From assembly GCF_002234675.1 (NCBI RefSeq), contig NC_019873.2, forward strand, positions 12,660,235-12,724,234: 64,000 bases of DNA, in the 5' to 3' direction. Each line of letters begins with the position of its first letter. Position 1 is the stretch's first letter. A model generated the notes under the pieces. The model worked only from the letters and a program-made list of their open reading frames with translations, was not told the origin of the DNA and ran no database searches. Source of the stretch: Oryzias latipes (Eukaryota; Chordata; Actinopteri; Beloniformes; Adrianichthyidae). Below, one piece after another: positions 1 through 10,450 of this stretch. The translations under genes and the position numbers were made by a program.

Positions 1-66
1 TTAGATTTAAAAATATGTCGCACTTGTGCTTTTTTCCAACTACCTGGAAATAGAGATTAGGCTTTT
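1..66. other. Host flank of duplication unit A (left of array)
   Basis: These bases align with 22850-22915 and with about 44068-44115, where the same sequence continues uninterrupted into the 3' flank of the small minus-strand gene. Here the match stops at a TTTT stretch and the module array begins. The match resumes at about 15358. This is the left half of an insertion site that can be read from two unoccupied paralogous copies. Confidence 0.85.
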
Positions 67-443
67 ATTATGGCCCGCAGCACTCACAGAGTGCAAGGAC
101 CATATTGTAACTGGTACGAGGGTCGAACACTCAAAAAGTCCAAAACGTCAAAAAAACGCGTCAAAACGCCAAAAAATGGGGTCAAAAGTCGCCCAAAGCA
201 CAAAACGACTCGACAATTGTGTAACGCAACAAAAATACACACACACACGCACAACACCATCGCACAAACGTTAAAATTGTAGTCGCAAAAATGACGACAA
301 AAAAACAAAAAAGCCCAAAAAAGCCCTCAAAAGACGGGTTTAAAGCCAAAAAGACATGCCCAGCCTATAGTAAAAGACAGGCCGCATTGAAATACATAGG
401 AAATCCTAACCGCAAAAACTTCTATATTGTTTCTGCTTTGTTT
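67..443 (+). repeat. Alpha module 1
   Basis: Short module of about 377 bp. It starts ATTATGGCCCGCAG, followed by a perfect hairpin (GCACTC, ACA loop, GAGTGC). It then has a stretch of regularly spaced A-tracts, a CA-repeat, a second A-tract stretch and a conserved tail with CTTCTATATTG. It is the leftmost module and abuts host DNA directly. Confidence 0.8.
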
Positions 444-824
444 CATTATGGCCCGCAGCAGTCATAGACTGCAAGGACCATATTGTAACTGGTACGAGGG
501 TCGAACACTCAAAAAGGTCCAAAACGTCAAAAAAACGCGTCAAAACGCCAAAAAATGGGGTCAAAAGTCGCCCAAAGCACAAAACGACTCGACAATTGTG
601 TAACGCAACAAAAATACACACACACACGCACAACACCATCGCACAAACGTTAAAATTGTAGTCGCAAAAATGACGACAAAAACACAAAAAAGCCCCAAAA
701 AGCCCTCAAAAGAAGGGTTTAAAGCCAAAAAGACATGCCCAGCCTATAGTAAAAGACAGGCCGCATTGAAATACATAGGCCACCTGACTGCAAAAACTTC
801 TATATTGTTTTTCGAAAGTTTTTT
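444..824 (+). repeat. Alpha module 2
   Basis: About 381 bp, nearly identical to alpha 1. Its hairpin carries the alternative stem GCAGTC / GACTGC, so both sides of one base pair have changed together. Confidence 0.8.
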
Positions 825-1206
825 TATTATTATGGCCCGCAGCAGTCATAGACTGCAAGGACCATATTGTAACTGGTACGAGGGTCGAACACTCAAAAAG
901 GTCCAAAACGTCAAAAAAACGCGTCAAAACGCCAAAAAATGGGGTCAAAAGTCGGCCAAAGCACACAACGACACGACAATTGTGTAACGCAACAAAAATA
1001 CACACACACACGCACAACACCAACGCAAAAACGTAAAAATTGTAGTCGCAAAAATGACGACAAAAGCACAAAAAAGCCCCAAAAAGCCCTCAAAAGACAG
1101 GTATAAAGCCCAAAAGACATGCCCAGCCTATAGTAAAAGACAGGCCGCATTGAAATACATAGGCCACCTGACTGCAAAAACTTCTATATTGTTTCTGCTT
1201 CGTTTC
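825..1206 (+). repeat. Alpha module 3
   Basis: About 382 bp. It has the GCAGTC / GACTGC stem like alpha 2 and is followed directly by beta 1 through an extended ATT tract. Confidence 0.8.
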
Positions 1207-3660
1207 ATTATTATTATTATTATTCTTCTTGTCCTATAACGGCGTCTTTGAGCTTAATTTTGACCCCCGCCACATACCCGAAAACTCACCAAAATTGGCA
1301 CACACCTGGGATAAATTGAAAATGAATTTTTGGCAAAGAGAACGCCACCCCCCCGAAGTCGATGACATCACGGCGAGCGATCCCGTAAAAAAAATGAATG
1401 GGCCGAAAATCGCTTATGGGGCCAAAAAAAAATATTTCGAAATACAGTTACGAAACCAAAACACGTGTGTTGGAGATATCCCAAAGAAGTTATGAAATCA
1501 TTATGGGATGGCCACACGACCTACGGCTTGGCGGCCATTTTGTGGCGAACACAGAGAAATGGCGATTTTCGTGTTTTTTGACAATATGGGAAAACGATAC
1601 TTTTGTTTGAGCGATTTTCACGAAATTTCATACACATGCCACAAACACGATTCTACAACTACCAAAGAATTTTTGTTGACCTTTGACCTTGGGAAGGGGC
1701 GGCCATCTTGAATTTTCAAAAAAAAGCACCTTTAGTAACGGATACAAACGAAAACTCGTCCTAGGGATTTTTATCAATCTTCTTGAAACTTCTCGGGCAT
1801 CAATGGCAAGCTACTGTGGACAAAATGTTGGAATTAGAAGTTGTAGAATTTGAAACGCGTGCCCGTGGCGAATTCGCAACCGTCGCCATTTTAGCTAGCT
1901 CGCACATATTTTGTCGGAATAGCCTGAAACTGAAATATGCGATACCCTGGCCCACACTGAACAAAACGATGTCACATACGACAAAATCCATAAAGGAATG
2001 TGGCCGTGGTAAACAAAAAACCATCGCAAAAAAAAGTGCTGACTCGGCAAAAAAATTTTTTTTCGGATTTTATTTTTAAGAATCGGCTAACGAAACTCAG
2101 ACAACTTTGTCGGGTATATCCAAAGAAAGTTTTGAAATCATTACGTGATGGCGACACGACCTACGGTTTGGCGGCCATTTTGTGCCAAAATCTACCATTT
2201 TGCGTTTTTCGCGTTTTTACACAATATGGAAAAATGAACTTTTTTTCGAGCGATTTTCACGAAATTTGACTCGCATGTCCCTAGCGTAAGTCTACAATCA
2301 CCTTTGGAGTTTCGTCGACCTTTGACCTCGGGAAAAGGCGGCCATCTTGAATTTTCTATAAAAAAACCTTTACCACCAGATTCAAACGTAAACTTGTCGT
2401 TGGAATTTTCATCGATTGTCTCGAAACTTTTTGGGCATCAATGGCAAGCTACTGTGGAAAAAATGTTGGAATTAGAAGTTGTAGATTTTGAGCGGCGTGT
2501 GCGTGGCAAGCTAGCAAAGTGGCGCACTGTTATAACTCCCATGCATTTCAATACAATACAGTGAAAATTGAATGCATGCATTCATGCCTGAAACAGAATA
2601 CATTGAAAAAGACTGGACATGGACATATAAGGAATGTGGGCGTGGTTAGCATAAAACCACTGTTGCTAAGGACGACAAAAAGTTTACTTTTACCGATTTG
2701 TCAGAAACTGACGTCAATCTGTTCATCCTCCCGAGGGGACCAAAACATAAAATAGTCGCTATGGAGATAAAATCAACAGAAAAGCCGCCATTTTGGAAAA
2801 AGTGGGTTTTTTATCAACTTATGACATGTAGCTCTCACCAATGGAGGAATGTGTTTTTCTGAGTCAGTTGATGATGCTGATCGCTATGCTAGCAATTTTA
2901 GCCACATTAACATAGCTAGCATAGTTAGCATAATTAGCATTTTAGGAAATGTGTTTTTTTGAGTCAGTTGATGATGCTGATCGCTATGCTAGCACTTTTA
3001 GCTATGTTAGCATAGCTAGCATAGTTTGCATAATTAGCATTTTAGGTAATGTCTTTTTCTGAGTCAGTTGAAGATGCTGATTGCTATGCTAGCACTTTTA
3101 GCCACATTAGCATAGTTAGCATAGTTAGCATAATTAGCATTTTAGGTAATGTGTTTTTCTGAGTCAGTTGATGATGCTGATCGCTATGCTAGCACTTTTA
3201 GCTATGTTAGCATAGCTAGCATAGTTAGCATAATTAGCATTTTAGGTAATGTGTTTTTCTGAGTCAGTTGAAGATGCTGATTGCTATGCTAGCACTTTTA
3301 GCCACATTAGCATAGTTAGCATAGTTAGCATAATTAGCATTTTAGGTAATGTGTTTTTCTGAGTCAGTTGATGATGCTGATCGCTATGCTAGCACTTTAG
3401 CCACATTAGCATAGCTAGCATAGTTAGCATAATTAGCATTTTAGATAATGTGTTTTTCTGAGTCAGTTGATGATGCTGATCGCAATGCTAGCACTTTTAG
3501 CCACATTAGCATAGTTAGCATTGTTAGCATAATTAGCAAATCCAGCCTTGATTAGCTTTTAATTTGCGGGCTGTGAGGGCGGTGAGGTCAGCGGTGGTGC
3601 GTAAAGTTGGGCGTGGAGGCGGGTTGCGTCTGCGGGCCATACAACGCCGCTTGCGGCTTT
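1207..3660 (+). repeat. Beta module 1
   Basis: Long module of 2.45 kb. It has an ATT tract, a region with CCCCCGCCACATA, then two diverged half-units about 640 bp apart (roughly 1440-1890 and 2075-2515). Each half has a DR1-like motif (1677-1689 and 2316-2328) followed by GGCGGCCATCTTGAATTTTC. A 100-bp minisatellite (7 copies) follows, then a GC-rich end with CTGCGGGCCATA and the hairpin GCCGC-TT-GCGGC before TTTAATT. Confidence 0.8.
2851..3540 (+). repeat. 100-bp minisatellite, 7 copies (beta 1)
   Basis: Tandem 100-bp units begin GTGTTTTTCTGAGTCAGTTG at 2851, 2951, 3051, 3151, 3251, 3351 and about 3450. Each unit is itself built from short TTAGCATA / GCTAGCATA repeats. Confidence 0.9.
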
Positions 3661-5511
3661 AATTATTATTATTCTTCTGGTTTCTAACGGACAGTTTGAG
3701 CTCAAATTTGACCCCCGCCACATACCCGAAAACTCACCAAAATTGGCACACACCTAGGATAAATGTGAAATGAATTTTCGGCAAAGAGAACGTCACCCCC
3801 CCGAAGTTGATGACATCACGGCGAGCGTTCCCGTAAAAAAAATGAATGGGCCGAAAATCGCTTATGGGGCCAAAAAAAAATATTTTGGAATACAGTTACG
3901 AAACCAAAACACGCGTGTTGGAGATATCCCAAAGAAGATTTGAAATCATTATGGGATGGCCACACGACCTACAGCTTGGCGGCCATTTTGTGGCGAACTC
4001 AGAGAAATGGCGATTTTCGTGTTTTTTGACAATATGGGAAAACGACACTTTTGTTTATGCGATTGTCACGAAATTGCACACACATGCCAAGACCCTGATT
4101 CTACAATAACCAAAGAAGTTTCGTTGACCTTTGACCTTGGGAAGGGGCGGCCATCTTGAATTTTCATAAAAAAGCACCTTTAGTAACGTATACAAACGAA
4201 AACTCGTCCTAGGGATTTTTATCGATCTTTTTGAAACTTCTCAGGCATCAATGGCAAGCTACTGTGGACAAAATGTTGGAATTAGAAGTTGTAGAATTTG
4301 AAACGCGTGCGCGTGGCGAATTCGCAACCGTCGCCATTTTAGCTAGCTCGCACATATTTTATCGGAATAGCCTGAAACTGAAATATGCGATACCCTGGCC
4401 CACACTGAACAAAACGATGTCACATACGACAAAATCGATAAAGGAAAGTGGCCGTGGTAAACAAAAAACCGTCGCAAATAAAAGTGCTGACTCGGCAAAA
4501 AAATTTTTTTTCGGATTTTATTTTTAAGAATCGGCTAACGAAACCCAGATAACTTTGTCGGGTATATCCAAAGAAAGTTTTGAAATCATTACGAGATGGC
4601 CACACGACCTACGGTTTGGCGGCCATTTTGTGCCAAAATCTGCCATTTTGAGTTTTTCGCGTTTTTACACGATATGGAAAAATGAACTTTTTTTGGAGCG
4701 ATTTTCACAAAATTTGACTCGCGTGTCCCTAGCGTAAGTCTACAATCACCTTTGGAGTTTCGTCGACCTTTGACCTCGGGAAAAGGCGGCCATCTTGAAT
4801 TTACTATAAAAAACACCTTAACCACCAGATTCAAACGTAAACTTGTCGTTGGAATTTTCTTCGATCGTCTCGAAACTTTTTGGGCATCAATGGCAAGCTA
4901 CTGTGTAAAAAATGTTGGAATTAGAAGTTGTAGATTTTGAACGGCGTGCGCGTGGCAAGCTAGCAAAGTGGCGCACTGTTATAACTCCCATGCATTTCAA
5001 TACAATACAGTGAAAATTGAATGCATGCATTAATGGCTGAAACTGAATACATTGAAAAACACTGGATATGGACATATAAGGAATGTGGGCGTGGTTAGCA
5101 TAAAACCACTGTTGCTAAGGATGACAAAAAGTTTACTTTTACCGATTTGTCCGAAACTGACGTCAATCTGTTCGACCTCCCGAGGGGACCAAAACATAAA
5201 ATGGTTGCTATGGAGATAAAATCAACAGAAAAGCCGCCATTTTGGAAAAAGTGGGCTTTTTAGCAACTTATGACATATAACTCTCACCAATGGAGGAATG
5301 TGTTTTTCTGAGTCAGTTGATGATGCTGATCGCAATGCTAGCACTTTTAGCCACATTAGCATAGTTAGCATTGTTAGCATAATTAGCAAATCCAGCCTTG
5401 ACTAGCTTTTAATTTGCGGGCTGTGAGGGCGGTGAGGTCAGCGGTGGTGCGTAGAGTTGGGCGTGGAAGGTGGGTTGCGTCTGCGGGCCATACAACGCCG
5501 TTTGCGGCTTT
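3661..5511 (+). repeat. Beta module 2
   Basis: 1.85 kb, the shortest beta module because it keeps only one minisatellite unit (5300-5390). DR1-like motifs lie at 4125-4137 and 4764-4776. The end hairpin has GCCGT / GCGGC, a single altered pair. It is followed directly by alpha 4. Confidence 0.8.
5300..5390 (+). repeat. Single minisatellite unit (beta 2)
   Basis: One copy of the 100-bp unit, ending in the conserved AATTAGCAAATCCAGCC that closes the block in every beta module. Confidence 0.8.
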
Positions 5512-5893
5512 AATTATTATGGCCCGCAGCACTCACAGAGTGCAAGGACCATATTGTAACTGGTACGAGGGTCGAACACTCAAAAAGGTCCAAAACGTCA
5601 AAAAAACGCGTCAAAACGCCAAAAAATGGGGTCAAAAGTCGCCCAAAGCACAAAACGACACGACAATTGTGTAACGCAACAAAAATACACACACACACGC
5701 ACAACACCAACGCACAAACGTCAAAATTGTAGTCGCAAAAATGACGACAAAAACCCAAAAAAGCCCCAAAAAGCCCTCAAAAGACGGGTTTAAAGCCAAA
5801 AAGACATGCCCAGCCTATAGTAAAAGACAGGCCGCATTGAAATACATAGGCCACCTGACTGCAAAAACTTCTATATTGTTTTTGCTTCGTTTC
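5512..5893 (+). repeat. Alpha module 4
   Basis: About 382 bp, with the GCACTC / GAGTGC hairpin. It is embedded between beta 2 and alpha 5 and joined to both through ATTATT. Confidence 0.8.
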
Positions 5894-6273
5894 ATTATTA
5901 TGGCCCGCAGCACTCACAGAGTGCAAGGACCATATTGTAACTGGTACGAGGGTCGAACACTCAAAAAGGTCCAAAACGTCAAAAAAACGCGTCAAAACGC
6001 CAAAAAATGGGGTCAAAAGTCACCCAAAGCACACAACGACACGACAATTGTGTAACGCAACAAACATACACACACACACGCACAACACCAACGCAAAAAC
6101 GTAAAAATTGTAGTCGCAAAAATGACGACAAATGCCCAAAAAAGCCCAAAAAAGCCCTCAAAAGACAGGTTTAAAGCCAAAAAGACATGCCCAGCCTATA
6201 GTAAAAGACAGGCCGCATTGAAATACATAGGCCACCTGACTGCAAAAACTTCTATATTGTTTTTCGAATGTTT
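5894..6273 (+). repeat. Alpha module 5
   Basis: About 380 bp, with the GCACTC / GAGTGC hairpin. It is followed by beta 3. Confidence 0.8.
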
Positions 6274-8311
6274 ATTATTATTATTCTTGTTTCTAACGGA
6301 TCCGTTGAGCTCAAATTTGACCCCCGCCACATACCCGAAAACTCACCAAAATTGGCACACACCTAGGATAAATTGAAAATGAATTTTCGGCAAAGAGAAC
6401 CTCACCCCCCCGAAATCGATGACATCACAGCGAGCGTTTCCGTAAAAAAAATGAATGGGCCGAAAATCGCTTATGGGGCCAAAAAAAAAAATTTTGAAAT
6501 ACAGTTATGAAACCAAAACACGTGTGTTGGAGATATCCCAAAGAAGTTATGAAATTATTATGGGATGGCCACACGACCTACGGCTTGGCGGCCACTTTGT
6601 GGCGAACTCATAGAAATGGCGATTTTCGTGTTTTTTGACAATATGGGAAAACGACACTTTTGTTTAAGCGATTTTCACGAAATTGCATACACATGCCACA
6701 AACACGATTCTACAACTACCAAAGAAGTTTTGTTGACCTTTGACCTTGGCAAGGGGCGGCCATCTTGAATTTTCATAAAAAAGCACATTTAGTAACAGAT
6801 ACAAACAAAAACTCGTCCTAGGGATTTTTTTCGATCTTTTTGAAACTCCTCGGGCATCAATGGCAAGCTACTGTGGACAAAATGTTGGAATTAGAAGTTG
6901 TAGAATTTGAAACGCGTGCACGTGGCGAATTCGCAACCGTCGCCATTTTAGCTAGCTCGCACATATTTTATCGGAATAGCCCGAAACTGAAATATGCGAT
7001 TCCCTGACCCACTCTGAACAAAACGATGTCATATACGACAAAATCGATAAAGGAATGTGGCCGTAGTAAACAAAAAACGATCGCAAAATAAAGTGCTGAC
7101 TCGGCAAAAAAAAATTTTTTCGGATTTTATTTTTAAGAATCGGCTAACGAAACCCAGATAACTTTGTCGGGTATATCCAAAGAAAGTTTTTAAATCATTA
7201 CGTGATGGCGACACGACCTACGGTTTGGCGGCCATTTTTTGCCAAAATCTGCCATTTTGCGTTTTTCGCATTTTTACACAATATGGAAAAATGAACTTTT
7301 TTTCGAGCGATTTTCACGAAATTTGACTCGCATGTCCCTAGCGTAAGTCTACAATCACCTTTGGAGTTTCGTCGACCTTTGACCTCGGGAAAAGGCGGCC
7401 ATCTTGAATTTTCTATAAAAAACACCTTTACCACCAGATTCAAACGTAAACTTGTCGTTGGAATTTTCATCGATTGTCTCGAAACTTTTTGGGCATCAAT
7501 GGCAAGCTACTGTGGAAAAAATGTTGGAAGTAGAAGTTGTAGATTTTGAACGGCGTGTGCGTGGCAAGCTAGCAAAGTGGCGCACTGTTATAACTCCCAT
7601 GCATTTCAATACAATACAGTGAAAATTGAATGCATGCATTAATGCCTGAAACTGAATACATTGAAAAACACTGGATATGGACATATAAGGAATGTGGGCG
7701 TGGTTAGCATAAAACCACTGTTGCTAAGGACAACAAAAAGTTTACTTTTACCGATTTGTCCGAAACTGACGTCAATCTGTTTGTCATCCCGAGGGGACCA
7801 AAACATAAAATGGTTGCTATGGAGATAAAATCAACAGAAAAGCCGCCATTTTGGAAAAAGTGGGTTTTTTATCAACTTATGACACATAGCTCTCACCAAT
7901 GGAGGAATGTGTTTTTCTGAGTCAATTGATGATGCTGATCACAATGCTAGCACTTTCAGCCACATTAGCATAGCTAGCATAGTTAGCATAATTAGCATTT
8001 TAGATAATGTGTTTTTCTCAGTCAGTTGATGATGCTGATTGCTATGGTAGCACTTTTAGCCACATTAGCATAGCTAGCATAGTTAGCATAATTAGCATTT
8101 TAGGTAATGTGTTTTTCTGAGTCAGTTGATGATGCTCATCGCAATGCTAGCACTTTTAGCCACTTTAGCATAGTTAGCATTGTTAGCATAATTAGCAAAT
8201 CCAGCTTTGACTAGCTTTTAATTTGCGGGCTGTAAGGGCAACGGTGGTGCGTAGAGTTGGGCGTGGAAGGCGGGTTGCGTCTGCGGGCCATACAACGGCG
8301 CTTGCGGCTTT
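6274..8311 (+). repeat. Beta module 3
   Basis: 2.04 kb, with three minisatellite units. DR1-like motifs lie at 6734-6746 and 7373-7385. The terminal GC region is present with a changed hairpin stem (GGCGC / GCGGC). Confidence 0.8.
7909..8198 (+). repeat. 100-bp minisatellite, 3 copies (beta 3)
   Basis: Three units of the same 100-bp sequence as in the other beta modules. Confidence 0.85.
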
Positions 8312-10450
8312 AATTATTATTATTATTCTTTCTAACGGATACTTTGAGCTCAAATTTGACCCCCGCCACATATCCGAAAACTCACCAAAATTGGCACACA
8401 CCTAGGATAAATTAAAAATGAATTTTCGGCAAAGAGAACATAACCCCCCCCCCACGATGATGACATCACGGCGAGCGTTCCCGTCAAAAAAATGAATGGG
8501 CCGAAAATCGCTTATGGGGCCAAAAAAAAATATTTTGAAATACAGTTACGAAACCAAGACACTCGTGTTGGAGATATCCCCAAGAAGTTATGAAATCATT
8601 ATGGGATGGCCACACGACCTACGGCTTGGCGGCCATTTTGTGGCGAACTCAGAGAAATGGCGATTTTTGTGTTTTTTCACAATATGGGAAAACGACACTT
8701 TTGTTCAAGCGATTTTCACGAAATTGCATACACATGCCACAAACACGATTCTACAACTACCAAAGAAGTTTTGTTGACCTTTGACCTTGGCAAGGGGCAG
8801 CCATCTTGAATTTTCATAAAAAAGCACCTTTAGTAACGGATACAAACGAAAACTCGTCCTAGGGATTTTTATCGATCTTTTTGAAACTTCTCGGGCATCA
8901 ATGGCAAGCTTCTGTGGACAAAATGTTGGAATTAGAAGTTGTAGAATTTGAAACGCGTGCGCGTGGCGATTCGCAACCGTCGGCATTTTAGCTAGCTCGC
9001 ACATATTTTATCGGAATAGCCTGAAACTGAAATATGTGATACCCTGGCCCAGACTGAACAAAACAATGTCATATACGACAAAATCGATAATGGAATGTGG
9101 CCGTGGTAAACAAAAAACAATCGCAAAAAAAAGTGCTGACTCGGCAAAAAAAATTTTTTTCGGATTTTATTTTTAAGAATCGGCTAACGAAACCCAGATA
9201 ACTTTGTCGGGTATATCCAAAGAAAGTTTTGAAATTATTACGTGATGGCGACACGACCTACGGTTTGGCGGCCATTTTGTGCCAAAATCTGCCATTTTGA
9301 GTTTTTCGCGTTTTTACACAATATAGAAAAATGAACTTTTTTTCGAGCGATTTTCACGAAATTTGATGCGCATGTCCCTAGCGAAAGTCTACAATCACCT
9401 CTGGAGTTTCGTTGACCTTTGACCTCGGGAAAAGGCGGCCATCTTGAATTTTCTATAAAAAACACCTTTACCACCAGATTCAAACGTAAACTTGTCGTTG
9501 GAATTTTCATCGATCGTCTTGAAACTTTTTGGGCGTCAATGGCAAGCTACTGTGGAAAAAATGTTGGAATTAAAAGTTGTAGATTTTGAACGGCGTTTGC
9601 GTGGCGAGCTAGCAAAGTGGCGCAGTGTTATAACTCCCATGCATTTCAATACAATACAGTGAAAATTGAATGCATGCATTCATGCCTGAAACTGAATACA
9701 TTGAAAAACACTGGATATGGACATATAAGGAAAGTGGGCGTGGTTAGCATAAAACCACTGTTGCTAAGGACGACAAAAACTTTACTTTTACCGATTTGTC
9801 CGAAACTGACGTCAATCTATTCGTCTTCTCAAGGGGACCAAAACATAAAATGGTTGCTATGGAGATAAAATAAACAAAAAAGCCGCCATTTTGGAAAAAG
9901 TGTTTTTTTTTTATCAACTTATGGCATATAGCTCTCACCAATGGAGGAATGTGTTTTTCTGAGTCAGTTGATGATGCTGATCGCTATGCTAGCACTTTTA
10001 GCTACATTAGCATAGCTAGTATAGTTAGCATAATTAGCATTTTAGGTAATGTGTTTTTCTGAGTCAGTTGATGATGCTGATCACTATTCTATCACTTTTA
10101 GCCACATTAGCATAGTTAGCATAGTTAGCATAATTAGCATTTTAGGTAATGTGTTTTTCTGAGTCAGTTGATGATGCTGATCACTATGCTATCACTTTTA
10201 GCCACATTAGCATAGTTAGCATAGTTAGCATAATTAGCATTTTAGGTAATGTGTTTTTCTGAGTCAGTTGATGATGCTGATCACTATGCTAGCACTTTTA
10301 GCCACATTAGCATAGTTAGCATAGTTAGCATAATTAGCAAATCCAGCCTTGACTACCTTTTAAATTGTGGGCGGTGAGGGCGGTGGTGCGTAGAGTTGGG
10401 CGTGGAAGGCGGGTTGCGTCTGCGGGCCATACAACGCCGCTTGCGGCTTT
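8312..10450 (+). repeat. Beta module 4
   Basis: 2.14 kb, with four minisatellite units. DR1-like motifs lie at 8775-8787 and 9413-9425. Here the second motif is also the exact TGACCTTTGACCT. Confidence 0.8.
9951..10340 (+). repeat. 100-bp minisatellite, 4 copies (beta 4)
   Basis: Units start at 9951, 10051, 10151 and 10251. Units 2-4 share private changes (ATCACTATG, CTATCAC), which indicates local amplification. Confidence 0.85.

Noticed and set aside
110-130. Possible tRNA-like B box (GGGTCGAACAC) in alpha modules suggesting a SINE
   Set aside because: No matching A box at the right distance, the B box is imperfect, and the module lacks a LINE-like tail.
84-1177. Repeated open frames with Cys/Val-rich protein (CRHFCDYNF, CVCVCIF) in alpha modules
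   Set aside because: They arise from the CA-repeat and A-tracts read in antisense, recur only because the module repeats, and lack any start context or family match.
2851-3540. Regular direct repeats resembling a CRISPR array
   Set aside because: The units are contiguous 100-bp minisatellite copies without unique spacers, in a vertebrate genome.
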